The notes: generated by a model from the sequence alone, not told the origin. A DNA stretch of 35,348 nucleotides from Cytophagaceae bacterium (GCA_026785975.1 JAJAZB010000212.1:1-35348), one strand, 5' to 3'. Positions 7,249 through 15,760 are shown, counted from the stretch's first letter. Numbers and translations are program-made.

Positions 7249-7279
7249 CAAACATACATCGTAAAATACAGAATGCAAA
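7249..7279 (-). promoter_or_regulatory. Bacteroidota-type promoter of the ars operon
   Basis: On the minus strand, TTTG (7279-7276), a 19-nt spacer and TATGTTTG (7256-7249) match the TTG/TAnnTTTG consensus exactly. Transcription would begin about 20 nt upstream of the arsR ATG. Confidence 0.8.
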
Positions 7280-7328
7280 TTTGGATAAGGGATTTTTTTC
7301 AGCAAGAATCTTAACTCTTCTGCTTTCC

Positions 7329-7360
7329 TTGACATTGCCAACGAGTTTATCTTACTTTAA
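7329..7360 (+). promoter_or_regulatory. Possible promoter of the 7386 gene
   Basis: TTG at 7329 and TACTTTAA at 7353-7360 are separated by 21 nt. This is a weak match to the Bacteroidota consensus (last base A, spacer slightly long), 25 nt upstream of the ATG. Confidence 0.35.
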
Positions 7361-7385
7361 TCCCTGATCCTCAAGCTACTTTCTC

Positions 7386-7874
7386 ATGCGGTACCTCCTG
7401 CTTTTCACCATCGTGTTGTTGTGGCAGAGCGCTACGGCTCAGGAATGCCAACCGCTGACGCTGGCGCAACTCCAACAGATTTACAAGTCGTCCGACCGAC
7501 CAGACCGAATTCTGGAGCAAGGTTTTTCAGTACCCTTAGTGAAGGCGGATTACTCTGTTGTTTACCAACGTTGCCGAAAAATCGTTGGCTACGCCGATGA
7601 AACCGAAATCGTGACGCTGCCGGAACTTATCACGGACGGGAATCGTAGCCGGGGGATTTCGTTGACGACCTACGACCCGGACACCTACGCCCGCATTCAG
7701 GCCGAAGCCAAAGCGAAGTACACCGCACTGACTTCGTTGAAGAGCCAATCGGGTACGTACACCGCAGGCTATTCCGACGGGAAAATTGCTTACCTGTTTG
7801 GTACGGTGAACGTCCGGCAGGTGACGGGTGCGGCGCGATTCCGGATTGGGTTGATGCCAATTTCGGCGCTGTGA
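7386..7874 (+). CDS. Small exported protein of unknown function
   Basis: This 162-residue protein is not recognised. It has a clear signal peptide (MRYLLLFTIVLLWQSATAQ, cut before ECQP) and no lipobox, so it is predicted to be periplasmic. The mature part has two Cys (in ECQP and QRCRK) that could form a disulfide, is mixed alpha/beta, and ends in a hydrophobic RIGLMPISAL. It stands alone between the divergent ars operon and the palindrome upstream of hsdR. The coding assignment rests on the signal peptide, an upstream promoter-like sequence and the absence of a better frame. Confidence 0.7.
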   Translation: MRYLLLFTIVLLWQSATAQECQPLTLAQLQQIYKSSDRPDRILEQGFSVPLVKADYSVVYQRCRKIVGYADETEIVTLPELITDGNRSRGISLTTYDPDTYARIQAEAKAKYTALTSLKSQSGTYTAGYSDGKIAYLFGTVNVRQVTGAARFRIGLMPISAL

Positions 7875-7972
7875 ACTTACTTCAGAAGCAATTGCTCATC
7901 CGGCCTGGTAGAGTGCTGAACCGGAGAGAGCTAGAAATAAAAATATTCTGATATTCAGCAACTTAAATATAA

Positions 7973-8014
7973 ATCATCCGTAGCGAGGGACTTAAGTCCC
8001 TCGCTACGGATGAT
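7973..8014. repeat. Perfect 42-bp palindrome, copy 1 flanking hsdR
   Basis: A perfect palindrome centred on CTTAAG with left arm ATCATCCGTAGCGAGGGACTT. Its inner 38 bp recur exactly at 10628-10665, on the other side of the orphan hsdR gene. No T-tract follows, so it is a poor terminator. It looks like a dispersed REP-like element. Confidence 0.9.
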
Positions 8015-8102
8015 GAGTGCTACGAATAAAGCGCTTAAAATCAAGGCGCTTAGATTCTAACTCTTGATTTGCAGTAAAAACCCACCTCAGTACATTTAAG
8101 GC

Positions 8103-8145
8103 ACAAAAACCGGGTAAGCACGTACAGCGCTTGCCTGGTTTTTGT
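8103..8145. repeat. Hairpin in the hsdR leader
   Basis: Arms ACAAAAACCGGGTAAGC and GCTTGCCTGGTTTTTGT pair with two mismatches around a 9-nt loop, 27 nt upstream of the hsdR ATG. The Ts of the right arm make it a possible bidirectional terminator or attenuator. A second small dyad (AAATCAAG ... CTTGATTT, 8038-8070) precedes it. No good promoter consensus was found in the 8015-8172 stretch. Confidence 0.5.
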
Positions 8146-8172
8146 AGTATTATTGTCCGATTCATTTCTGGT

Positions 8173-10616
8173 ATGCTCGATAAGAAACAGCTTTCCGAAC
8201 GCGACATCTGCACCAAATTCATTACGCCCGCCATCGAGCAAGCGGGTTGGAAAGATAAATTTCTGGAGGAGGTTTCGTTTACCGACGGCCGCATTTACGT
8301 GCGTGGCAAAATGACCGCCCGTGGCAAGGCCAAACGAGCCGATTTCATTCTCTACTACAAGTCTAATATTCCAATTGCGATCATCGAGGCGAAGGACAAC
8401 AAACACACTGTTTCCGATGGCATGCAACAAGCCTTGGAGTACGCCCGGATTCTCGACATTCCTTGCGTGTTCAGCAGCAACGGCGACGGTTTTCTCTTTC
8501 ACGACCGCACGGCCACCGATGAAACCATTGAGCAGGAAGTAAGTTTAGAGGACTTTCCAACACCCGAAACGCTCTGGGAACGGTACAAACGCTACAAGGG
8601 CCTTGAAACGGAGGCAGAGGAAGCCATTGCCGCCCAGGATTATTTTGTGGACAGTTCGGGGCGACGCCCCCGCTACTACCAGCAAATCGCGGTGAACCGC
8701 TCGACCGAGGCCATTGCCAAAGGACAGAACCGCATTTTGCTCGTGATGGCTACGGGCACGGGTAAAACGTACACGGCCTTCCAGATTATCTACCGGCTTT
8801 GGAAATCGCGAAGGAAGAAACGGATTTTGTTTCTGGCCGACCGTACCGCGTTGATTGACCAAACCCGGCGGGGTGACTTCAAGCACTTCAAAGACAAAAT
8901 GACGATTATCCGCAAGAAAGTGGTGGACGAAAACGGCAGGGCACGGATGGTCGTCAACCGAAAGCGGGGTATTGATTCGACCGATAAAGCCTATGAAATT
9001 TTCCTGGGCCTCTACCAGGGTCTGACCGGCACGGAGGGCATCGACACCTACAAGGATTTTTCGCCTGATTTCTTCGACCTCATCGTCGTGGACGAGTGTC
9101 ACCGGTGCAGCGCGGCCGACGATTCGGCCTGGCGGGAAATCCTGACCTACTTCGGCAACGCTACCCACATCGGCCTGACCGCCACCCCCCGTGAAACCGA
9201 AGCGATTTCCAACAGCGACTACTTCGGCGACCCGGTTTACACCTACTCGCTCCGGCAGGGCATTGAAGATGGCTTTCTGGCCCCGTACCGTGTGGTGCGG
9301 GTGGGGCTAAACATCGACCTCGAAGGCTGGCGGCCCCCGAAAGGCAAGCTCGACAAACGAGGTAACCCGGTGGAAGACCGGATTTACAACCGCTCCGATT
9401 TCGACCGGAACATCGTGGTGGACGAACGCCGCCGGTTGGTGGCCGAAAAAATCACCGAGTACCTCAAAGGCCACAACCGCTTTGCCAAAACCATTGTGTT
9501 TTGCGTAGACATCGAGCACGCTGAAGGGATGCGCTCGGCCCTGGCCCGGCAAAACGCCGACCTGGTGCGCCAGAACTACAAGTACGTGATGCGCATCACC
9601 GGCGACGAGGAGGAAGGCAAACGCGAACTCGACAACTTCATTAACCCCGAAGAACGCTACCCGGTCATTGCCACCACGTCCAAGCTGATGACCACGGGTG
9701 TGGATGCCCAAACCTGCCAGCTCATTGTGCTCGACAGCAACATTCATTCGATGACTGAGTTCAAGCAAATCATTGGGCGGGGTACGCGTATCAACGAAGA
9801 ATTTGGTAAACTTTATTTCACCATCCTCGACTTCCGCAACGTCACCGACCTGTTTGCCGACCCGGATTTCGACGGCGATACGGTGCGGATAAAAGTGCTG
9901 GGTGAAGCCGATACGCTGGCGACGATCGAAGCCGAAGAGCAGACCGACCTGGACCCGCTGGTAGACGAAGAAAGTGGCGAAGCCCTCAAGCCAGAACCAC
10001 CGCGCATCCGCTACCTGGTGCAGGATGCCGATGCCGGGGCGAACGAACCCAGCGGCAAGGTGTACATCAACGGCGTGGACGTGTCGGTGCTGGTGAGCCG
10101 GGAACTGGTATTCGACAACGACGGGAAACCCCTGCTGGTGGGCCTCAAGGACTTTACCCGCGACAAAGTTCGGGAGAAGTTTCGCAGCCTCGATGACTTC
10201 CTGACCTACTGGAGTGCCGCCGACCGCAAGGAGGCCATCGTGGCTGAACTCGCGGCGCAGAACGTACTGCTCGACGCCTTCACCGCTGCGGTGGACAAGG
10301 AAGCCGACCTGTTCGACCTGATTTGCCACGTGGCTTTCGACCAAAACCACTCACCCGCCGCGAACGGGCCGAAAACGTGAAGAAACGCAACTACTTCACC
10401 CGCTACGGCGAGGTGGCCCGGAAGGTACTGGAAGCCTTGCTCGACAAATACGCCGATGAAGGCATCGCCGACCTGGAAAGTACGGAAGTGCTGAAAGTGC
10501 AACCCCTCGATCGCTTTGGCTCCCCGGTGGAAATCCTTCGGCAATTCGGCGGCAAACCCGCCTACCTCCAGGCTGTGCGCGAATTGGAACGGGCCATTTA
10601 CCAGGTAACGGCGTAA
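8173..10616 (+). pseudogene. hsdR: Orphan type I restriction HsdR (EcoEI-like), frameshifted
   Basis: This is the restriction/translocase subunit of a type I restriction system. The N-terminal PD-(D/E)xK nuclease part shows ADFILYYK ... IAIIEAKDN (residues about 55-77). The helicase motor has Walker A MATGTGKT (about 190-197), the DECH box in VVDECHR, then GLTATP and IIGRGTRI. The main frame starts at ATG 8173 and stops at 10380. The expected C-terminus (LTRRERAENVKKRNYF ... AVRELERAIY) continues in another frame to 10616. The break is at GACCAAAACCACTC, where one extra A would restore DQKPLTRRERA. No hsdM or hsdS is in the window. It is flanked by identical palindromes and followed by dead IS elements, suggesting an acquired, decaying locus, though a sequencing indel is possible. 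Confidence 0.85.
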
Positions 10617-10627
10617 TCATCCTTAAG

Positions 10628-10665
10628 CATCCGTAGCGAGGGACTTAAGTCCCTCGCTACGGATG
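10628..10665. repeat. Perfect 38-bp palindrome, copy 2 flanking hsdR
   Basis: Left arm CATCCGTAGCGAGGGACTT and its exact complement, identical to the inner 38 bp of the element at 7973-8014. It begins 12 nt after the hsdR frame ends, so it may also act as its 3' hairpin. A second small hairpin (TACGCC ... GGCGTA, about 10695-10716) follows. Confidence 0.9.
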
Positions 10666-10726
10666 GAATACCATGAAAGAAACAACAGCTGCTGTACGCC
10701 ATAAAGTTTAGGCGTAAGCTGCGCCA

Positions 10727-11946
10727 TTAAGTTTGGTACTTTGTTCTTTGAAAGAAGGTTAAACTTTGGATACATTCCACTGTGAGGCTACTGGCCGGAA
10801 GTTGTTTGACAACTTTATAGGTGGATAGAACCTCCCAGTGCAGACCATCGGTCGTCAGTCGTAGCTGAACCCATTGGTGATGGAAGAGTACCCCCACGCT
10901 GTAGACCTGCCCAAAGTGAACAATTTGGCCAGCCTTTGACACCTTGCGGGGGTAGAGTTTAGGGCTTAAAAAGCCATACACCCGCGCGATGGTGAAGTCC
11001 AAGGGGGTATACAGCCGACGACTCGTTTCCAACTCAGGAAAAGCCAGTAGCCGACTTTTCCCCAGTAAGCGCAACACGGGATAGTCTTCTCGCTGTAGGG
11101 CCAGACTCGCCCTGAGGCGCTGTTGCAAATCCCCGTAGTTAGCGGCTTTGGCGATCTCAGCCCAACGGGCCGTCGTATCCTGCATCTTCTCGACGCGGGC
11201 GTTTTGTTGGGGACAGTGGGGCTTGTTCCAGATCATGTCTACCGCACCGGCGGCCCGGATCAATAGCAATTAGCCACAAGGCTAGTACCGGCGTAAGCTG
11301 ACCGGAGGGCGCACCCAGGGGCAGTCCATTGTCGACTCGCATGGCACCGGGCTTGCCCCAGCGGATGAAGGTCTCGATGAGTCGCTGGCGCAATTCAGCC
11401 AGCGGAACCTGGCAAATCCGTTTGTGGGGGGAAAACCAGCGCTTCCAGACCGGCTCCGCTGTGTTCATCGGTGATCGTCAGGTAACAGGCCGGACAGCCA
11501 TCAGCCAGCATCAGGTTCTCTTTGGCATCCACCTGCCAGATGTTGTGAACCGCTTTGGCCTGACCTATGCTGGGCTGACGGGGCTGTTGGCGGGGTTTGG
11601 TCAGGTGTTGTTGGCCAAACCAGCGCTGCAGGGTGCGAACCGATGGCGTTCGATCAGGGCCGTAGCGGGCAAGCAGTTTAAGCCGGATCAGGGGAGCACC
11701 CCACCCGGCGTGGTGACGTTTAAGCCATAAGCTGACCCGGTGCAGAAGGGCTTCGCTGGTTGGCTGTTTAGGCCCACAGTTGCCATAGCCTACCCCTAAA
11801 TGGCCCTGCTGTTTGTAGCGAGCCGATAGGTTCCGCACGGTGGCAAAGGGCATCTGAAGGTGTTGGCTAATGTCAGCCAGTGTCTGGCCTTGTTCTTTGA
11901 GGGCAATAAGTTGCTCTCGCTGACCTATTTCGGTGGCGCGTCCCAT
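10727..11946 (-). pseudogene. Decayed integrase-core (rve, DDE) transposase
   Basis: Three successive frames together encode one transposase. Frame 1 (11946 down to about 11430) has an N-terminal helix-turn-helix (QGQTLADISQHLQMPFATVRNL) and the first catalytic Asp in WQVDAKEN. Frame 2 (about 11430 to 11265) has the second Asp in MRVDNGLPLG. Frame 3 (about 11265 to 10727) has the Glu in QNARVEKMQDT and a C-terminal beta domain. The first shift is at a run of six C (G on plus, about 11426-11431). The second is near 11260-11270. With two shifts it should be inactive unless these are sequencing errors. The rve fold is clear; the exact IS family is not assigned. Confidence 0.85.
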
Positions 11947-11976
11947 AGTTAACCGGCTTATCAAAGAACAAAAATA
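10736..11976. mobile_element. Insertion sequence remnant carrying the rve transposase
   Basis: TTGTTCTTTGA occurs at 10741-10751 and in inverted orientation at 11961-11971, with further partial matches outward (GTAC-TT / GTATTTT) and inward (GGTTAA). These look like imperfect terminal inverted repeats of an element about 1.24 kb long. The exact ends and a target duplication could not be fixed; the last transposase frame reads past the left repeat to a stop at 10727. Confidence 0.6.
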
Positions 11977-11984
11977 CTCGACTA

Positions 11985-13214
11985 GTGTTTCTTAAAGACT
12001 AAGTAGTCGGGTATAACTTATGAAGTTTGATGCGGGCATCTTTTGCCGTAAACTGCCAGTTGGCCTTGGCTTGTTTGGTATTCCGTTTCGTTTGCCACGC
12101 ACTGATTTCAGCTATTGATAACTCTTTGGTGGCAATGTGCCGGTTTAAGCAATGGCGTTGCAAAATTGACAGTTCGATTTCGGCCATGTCCAACCAACTG
12201 CCATGCTTGGGAGTATACACAAACTCCAGACGATCCAGATAGCTTTTAGCTTTTTCGGCTCCAAAAACCAGGTAAAACGCACTGGGCTTGTGTGCGCTCA
12301 GGTTATCACCCACTACTGTCATTTTCAAACATTTAGCGTAAGGGCCATCTAATAAACCGGCCAGTACTCCTACCCACGTGATGGCCTTATGCCGGGTGGC
12401 CGGTGCCATCGTCTTTGACCTCCACAAAACGTTGACCAGCCAACGGTTCAAACGCCATGTAAATCTCACCTACGCCAGGCCGGATATACCGCGCGGGCGG
12501 CCCCGTCAGAATCTTCAATTCGTGTTCCGTCGGCTGATCTATATTGTGTGATTCCGATGAGCTGTTTGGGTGATTCATCCACGCAAACAACGGGAAATCG
12601 TTCATCGTAGGGGCGTTCATATACTGCCAGCACGTTTTCCATATGATCGCATCGGCGAACCGACACAAAATCAGCACTTTGCTTAGGCGGAATGATCCAC
12701 GATTTGACCCGCCAGGGCTTCAGTTCATTTTTTTTAGCCCGGTCGCTACACTCGTGTGGGATAGACTCTCGACGATTCCTAACTCAACAAGTCGGTCGGC
12801 GATAGCCTGTAACTTCCAGCGACTTTCGCCAGCAGGTGGTTCACTACAGGCAATCGCAATCGTATGGGCTTCAACCTCTCCCGTCAGTTTTTTATCGGAG
12901 CGGGGCTGGCGGGGTTTGGGCAGAAAGACAGCCAGCCCTCGCTCACAGAAATCCTTACGAATCCGCTCCACACTACGCACTGAGAGGTGATAAGTAGTCG
13001 CAACGCGGGTTTCGCTCTGGCGTTCTACCGCATCGTCACTGGCCAGGAGTACGTGCGCTTTTTGGAGCAGTTTGGCGGAAGTTTTTCCTTTCTGGACCTT
13101 AGCCAGCAATTCGGTTCGTTCGGTGGCCGTAAGCGTTAAACGATGCATAATCATAGTCAGCGGAGTTTGTGGCCAAAAGCACAAAAAGCCGCTAAACTGC
13201 CCTTTAAGTAACAC
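11985..13214. mobile_element. IS630-family element, 1230 bp, flanked by TA
   Basis: The left end GTGTTTCTTAAAG and the right end, whose inverse reads GTGTTACTTAAAG, match at 12 of 13 positions. Each is bordered by TA (11983-11984 and 13215-13216), the dinucleotide duplicated by IS630/Tc1-mariner elements. The right end lies 3 nt from the murA stop codon and the left end lies within about 10 nt of the neighbouring IS, so insertion spared murA. Confidence 0.85.
11999..13154 (-). pseudogene. IS630 transposase, multiply frameshifted
   Basis: The first part (13154-12720, 144 aa) has the N-terminal double helix-turn-helix (VATTYHLSVRSVERIRKDF). It ends at a run of eight A, where a -1 slip would join LKK to NELKPWRVKSW and continue into the catalytic part. 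Such A-tract slippage is a known IS strategy. Further down, VCVDESPKQLI (first Asp) changes frame near 12555 to EIYMAFEPLAGQRFVEV, and again near 12415 to the part holding VVGDNLSAH (second Asp), HGSWLDMAEIE (Glu) and the C-terminus at 11999. The later two shifts have no evident slippery site, so the copy is probably dead. Confidence 0.85.
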
Positions 13215-13217
13215 TAC

Positions 13218-14525
13218 CTACAACCGCACAATCTCCGCGCCAATCGCATTGAGGCGGGTGTCGATGTGCTGATAGCCCCGGTCAATCTGCTCGATGTTGT
13301 CGATGATACTGACGCCCTTAGCCGACATCGCCGCGATGAGCAGCGACACGCCCGCCCGGATGTCGGGCGAGGTCATGCGGATGCCGCGTAGTTGGTTTTC
13401 GCGGCCCAGACCCACCACAGTCGCGCGGTGCGGGTCGCAGAGGATGATTTGCGCCCCCATTTCCATGAGTTTATCGACGAAAAACAGGCGGCTTTCAAAC
13501 ATTTTCTGGTGAATCAACACCGTGCCCTTCGCTTGAATGGCCGTGACCAGCACGATGCTCAGCAAATCGGGCGTGAAACCCGGCCAGGGCGCATCGGCCA
13601 CTGTGAGCATGGAGCCGTCGATAAACGTTTCGATTTCGTATACATCCTGCGCGGGGATGTACAGGTCGTCGCCCCGGATTTCGAGTTGAATGCCCAATTT
13701 TCGGAAGGTCGCCGGGATAACGCCGAGGTCGGGTACCGAACAATTTTTAATCGTGATTTCACTCTGAGTCATAGCCGCCATGCCGATAAACGAGCCGATT
13801 TCGATCATGTCGGGCAGCATGGTATGCTCGGTACCCCGCAACCCGCCGACGCCCTCGATGGTCAGTAGGTTGGACCCCACACCGCCAATTTTGGCCCCCA
13901 TCCGGTTGAGCATTTTGCAGAGTTGCTGGAGGTACGGCTCACAGGCGGCGTTGTAAATCGTGGTGATGCCTTCGGCCAGCACGGCAGCCATCAGGATATT
14001 GGCCGTACCCGTCACGGAGGCTTCGTCGAGGAGCATATACGCGCCCTTCAGGTCGGAGGCGTCGACCTGGTAAAAACAGCCGTCGGTGGCGTCGTAGTTA
14101 AACTTCGCCCCTAATTTTTCAAAACCCAAAAAGTGCGTATCCAACCGCCGCCGACCGATTTTATCGCCACCGGGGCGGGGTAAACGGCCTTTTTTAAACC
14201 GCGCCAGCGTCGGACCCATCAGCATGATGGAGCCGCGTAGAGCCGCCGCTTTCTGTTTGTACGTATCCGATTCGAGGTAGTCGAGATTCACGTCGTCGGC
14301 CTGAAAGCGGATGCTCCCCGGCCCGAGTTTTTGTTGTTTCACGCCCATGTCGCCAAGCAGCGCAATGAGTTGATTGACGTCGCGGATGTCGGGAATGTTG
14401 TGAATGGTGACGGGTTCGGCCGTTAGCACGACGGCGCAGAGAATCTGGAGCGCCTCATTTTTAGCGCCTTGTGGTTGAAGTTCGCCCTTGAGCCGATTGC
14501 CGCCGGTTACTTTAAAAGAGGCCAT
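13218..14525 (-). CDS. murA: UDP-N-acetylglucosamine 1-carboxyvinyltransferase, Asp-type active site
   Basis: A 435-residue enzyme catalysing the first committed step of peptidoglycan synthesis, transfer of enolpyruvate from PEP to UDP-GlcNAc in the cytoplasm. The N-terminal KNEALQILCA motif and the two inside-out alpha/beta domains span the full length. At the catalytic loop the sequence is RPGGDKIGRRRLDTH. Asp121 stands where E. coli MurA has Cys115 (LPGGCAIG). Cys-to-Asp at this position is established to keep activity but block alkylation by fosfomycin. The DUF4290 gene lies 88 nt upstream on the same strand across a hairpin. An IS630 copy ends 3 nt past its stop. Confidence 0.95.
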   Translation of the reverse strand: MASFKVTGGNRLKGELQPQGAKNEALQILCAVVLTAEPVTIHNIPDIRDVNQLIALLGDMGVKQQKLGPGSIRFQADDVNLDYLESDTYKQKAAALRGSIMLMGPTLARFKKGRLPRPGGDKIGRRRLDTHFLGFEKLGAKFNYDATDGCFYQVDASDLKGAYMLLDEASVTGTANILMAAVLAEGITTIYNAACEPYLQQLCKMLNRMGAKIGGVGSNLLTIEGVGGLRGTEHTMLPDMIEIGSFIGMAAMTQSEITIKNCSVPDLGVIPATFRKLGIQLEIRGDDLYIPAQDVYEIETFIDGSMLTVADAPWPGFTPDLLSIVLVTAIQAKGTVLIHQKMFESRLFFVDKLMEMGAQIILCDPHRATVVGLGRENQLRGIRMTSPDIRAGVSLLIAAMSAKGVSIIDNIEQIDRGYQHIDTRLNAIGAEIVRL

Positions 14526-14539
14526 AGTTTCAGTTTACT

Positions 14540-14613
14540 GTTTACAAAAAAGCAGTTCACAGTAAACCGGTTACCGTAGGAAACCGTAAACTGTGAACTG
14601 CTTTTTTGCAAAC
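14540..14613. repeat. Long hairpin between DUF4290 gene and murA
   Basis: The core AAAAAAGCAGTTCACAGT on the left pairs with ACTGTGAACTGCTTTTTT on the right, exactly, with partly paired flanks (GTTTAC/GCAAAC, GTAAACC). On either strand the stem is followed by Ts, so it can act as a terminator, yet it lies between two co-directional genes. The right arm touches the DUF4290 stop codon. Confidence 0.8.
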
Positions 14614-15353
14614 TATTTCTTCCGGTTGTTCCGGTTATTGCGATTATTTGGATTGTTGCGACGGCGGTCGTCACCGGGGTTATTATTCGGTCGGCGGTCG
14701 TCACTGCGTCGGTCGTCAGTATTGCCAAAACGGCGTTGGGTATTGCCGCCTTGCCCGCGCGATTCGTTGCCCCCATGCACTTGTCCCGGCTGGCGGTTTG
14801 ACGTCTGCGGACCACTGGAGTAGCGGTCGCGGGGGGCCACGTCGAGGTAGCCGTTGGCCTTGATGTACTCGATGTCGTCGTTGAGTTGTCCTTTCGAAAG
14901 CTCGCGGAGTTGGTCGAATATAACGGTATCGTCGGTGTTGTCTTTGTTCCAGGACGCGTAAAAACTCTTCATCATCTTGGCGATGTAGCTCACGAAGGCC
15001 CGGCGTTCCATCTCGTTTTCCACTCCGATTGCCTTGGTGACCATCAATTCGAGGTTGCGCCCGTAGTGGCGAAAACGCAGGTTGTGCGTGTTGTAGGGCA
15101 CGGGTTTGGGCTTGCGACCCACGGCCTCGGGCGAGGGGGGCGGGTAGGGGCTGTCCACGTCGAGGCGGAAATTCGACATGATGTAAAGGTCGTCCCAGAG
15201 CTTGTTGTAGTAGTCCTGGTTGTCCTTCATGTTGGGGTGTACCTGCCGCATGAGTTCCACCAACAGGTGGGCGTACTTGGTACGCGTCTGGCGGTCTTCC
15301 ACCGTCATGATGTAATCAACCAGTTTCTGGACGCTGCTGCCGTATTCTTTCAA
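14613..15353 (-). CDS. DUF4290 family protein with low-complexity Asn/Arg tail
   Basis: A 246-residue protein of the Bacteroidota-specific DUF4290 family, function unknown. The conserved part runs from the N-terminus (LKEYGSSVQKLVDYIM) to about residue 180, with the family signature YNTHNLRFRHYGRN. The last 60 residues are disordered and rich in Asn, Arg, Gly and Asp (RRNNPNNRNNRNNRKK), suggesting contact with nucleic acid or membrane surface. The start appears to be TTG at 15353: no ATG lies in frame before an upstream stop at 15372, and a TACTTTTG box at 15384-15377 implies a short leader. Family members usually begin about a dozen residues earlier. Placement before murA is common in this phylum. 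Confidence 0.82.
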   Translation of the reverse strand: MKEYGSSVQKLVDYIMTVEDRQTRTKYAHLLVELMRQVHPNMKDNQDYYNKLWDDLYIMSNFRLDVDSPYPPPSPEAVGRKPKPVPYNTHNLRFRHYGRNLELMVTKAIGVENEMERRAFVSYIAKMMKSFYASWNKDNTDDTVIFDQLRELSKGQLNDDIEYIKANGYLDVAPRDRYSSGPQTSNRQPGQVHGGNESRGQGGNTQRRFGNTDDRRSDDRRPNNNPGDDRRRNNPNNRNNRNNRKK

Positions 15354-15376
15354 AGTAAAGTCTTGATTTCGTTAAA

Positions 15377-15384
15377 CAAAAGTA
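15377..15384 (-). promoter_or_regulatory. Probable -7 box of the DUF4290-murA unit
   Basis: TACTTTTG on the minus strand matches TAnnTTTG, about 24 nt upstream of the TTG start. No clear TTG at -33 was found. The rest of the 15385-15730 stretch shows no gene, repeat or hairpin that I can support. Confidence 0.5.
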
Positions 15385-15730
15385 GGAAAGTTAGCTGGTT
15401 TCCGAAAACCGGCGAAGGTCAGGTCGAGCGAAAAAACCGGGTAGTTGCCAGTCAGTTCAGGTTTACCGGGCAGTCAACGTTGACAACGCCGTAAAAACCG
15501 ATGCCCGACGCGCGAAGTTCAAAACCAAAGTTAGTGCGCAACGCCCACATCCCAACGAGCATTCGGGCCGACGCGTCTTAAGCTGATAAATCTTCTCCAT
15601 CAAAAATACCTATTTTTCAGTCTCGTGTTGTCTTCCACACCTAACCAGTGGTTACCCTCCAGAAAGTATTTCAATCATTCAGAATTCAGCATTCAAAAGT
15701 AGCCGTTCTTCACAAACCTCATCCTTTCCC

Positions 15731-15760
15731 TTGACTTTCAGGAATTGTCTGCTACGTTTG
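15731..15760 (+). promoter_or_regulatory. Consensus promoter of the SPFH-RHH operon
   Basis: TTG (15731-15733), a 19-nt spacer and TACGTTTG (15753-15760) match the Bacteroidota consensus exactly, 25 nt upstream of the SPFH ATG. Confidence 0.85.

Noticed and set aside
9307-10350. A 347-residue minus-strand open frame
   Set aside because: Antisense of hsdR, whose motifs are unmistakable on the plus strand.
10674-10712. A 12-residue open frame starting ATGAAAGAAACAACAGC
   Set aside because: Too short and without homology or a promoter; it lies in a small hairpin region between hsdR and the IS.
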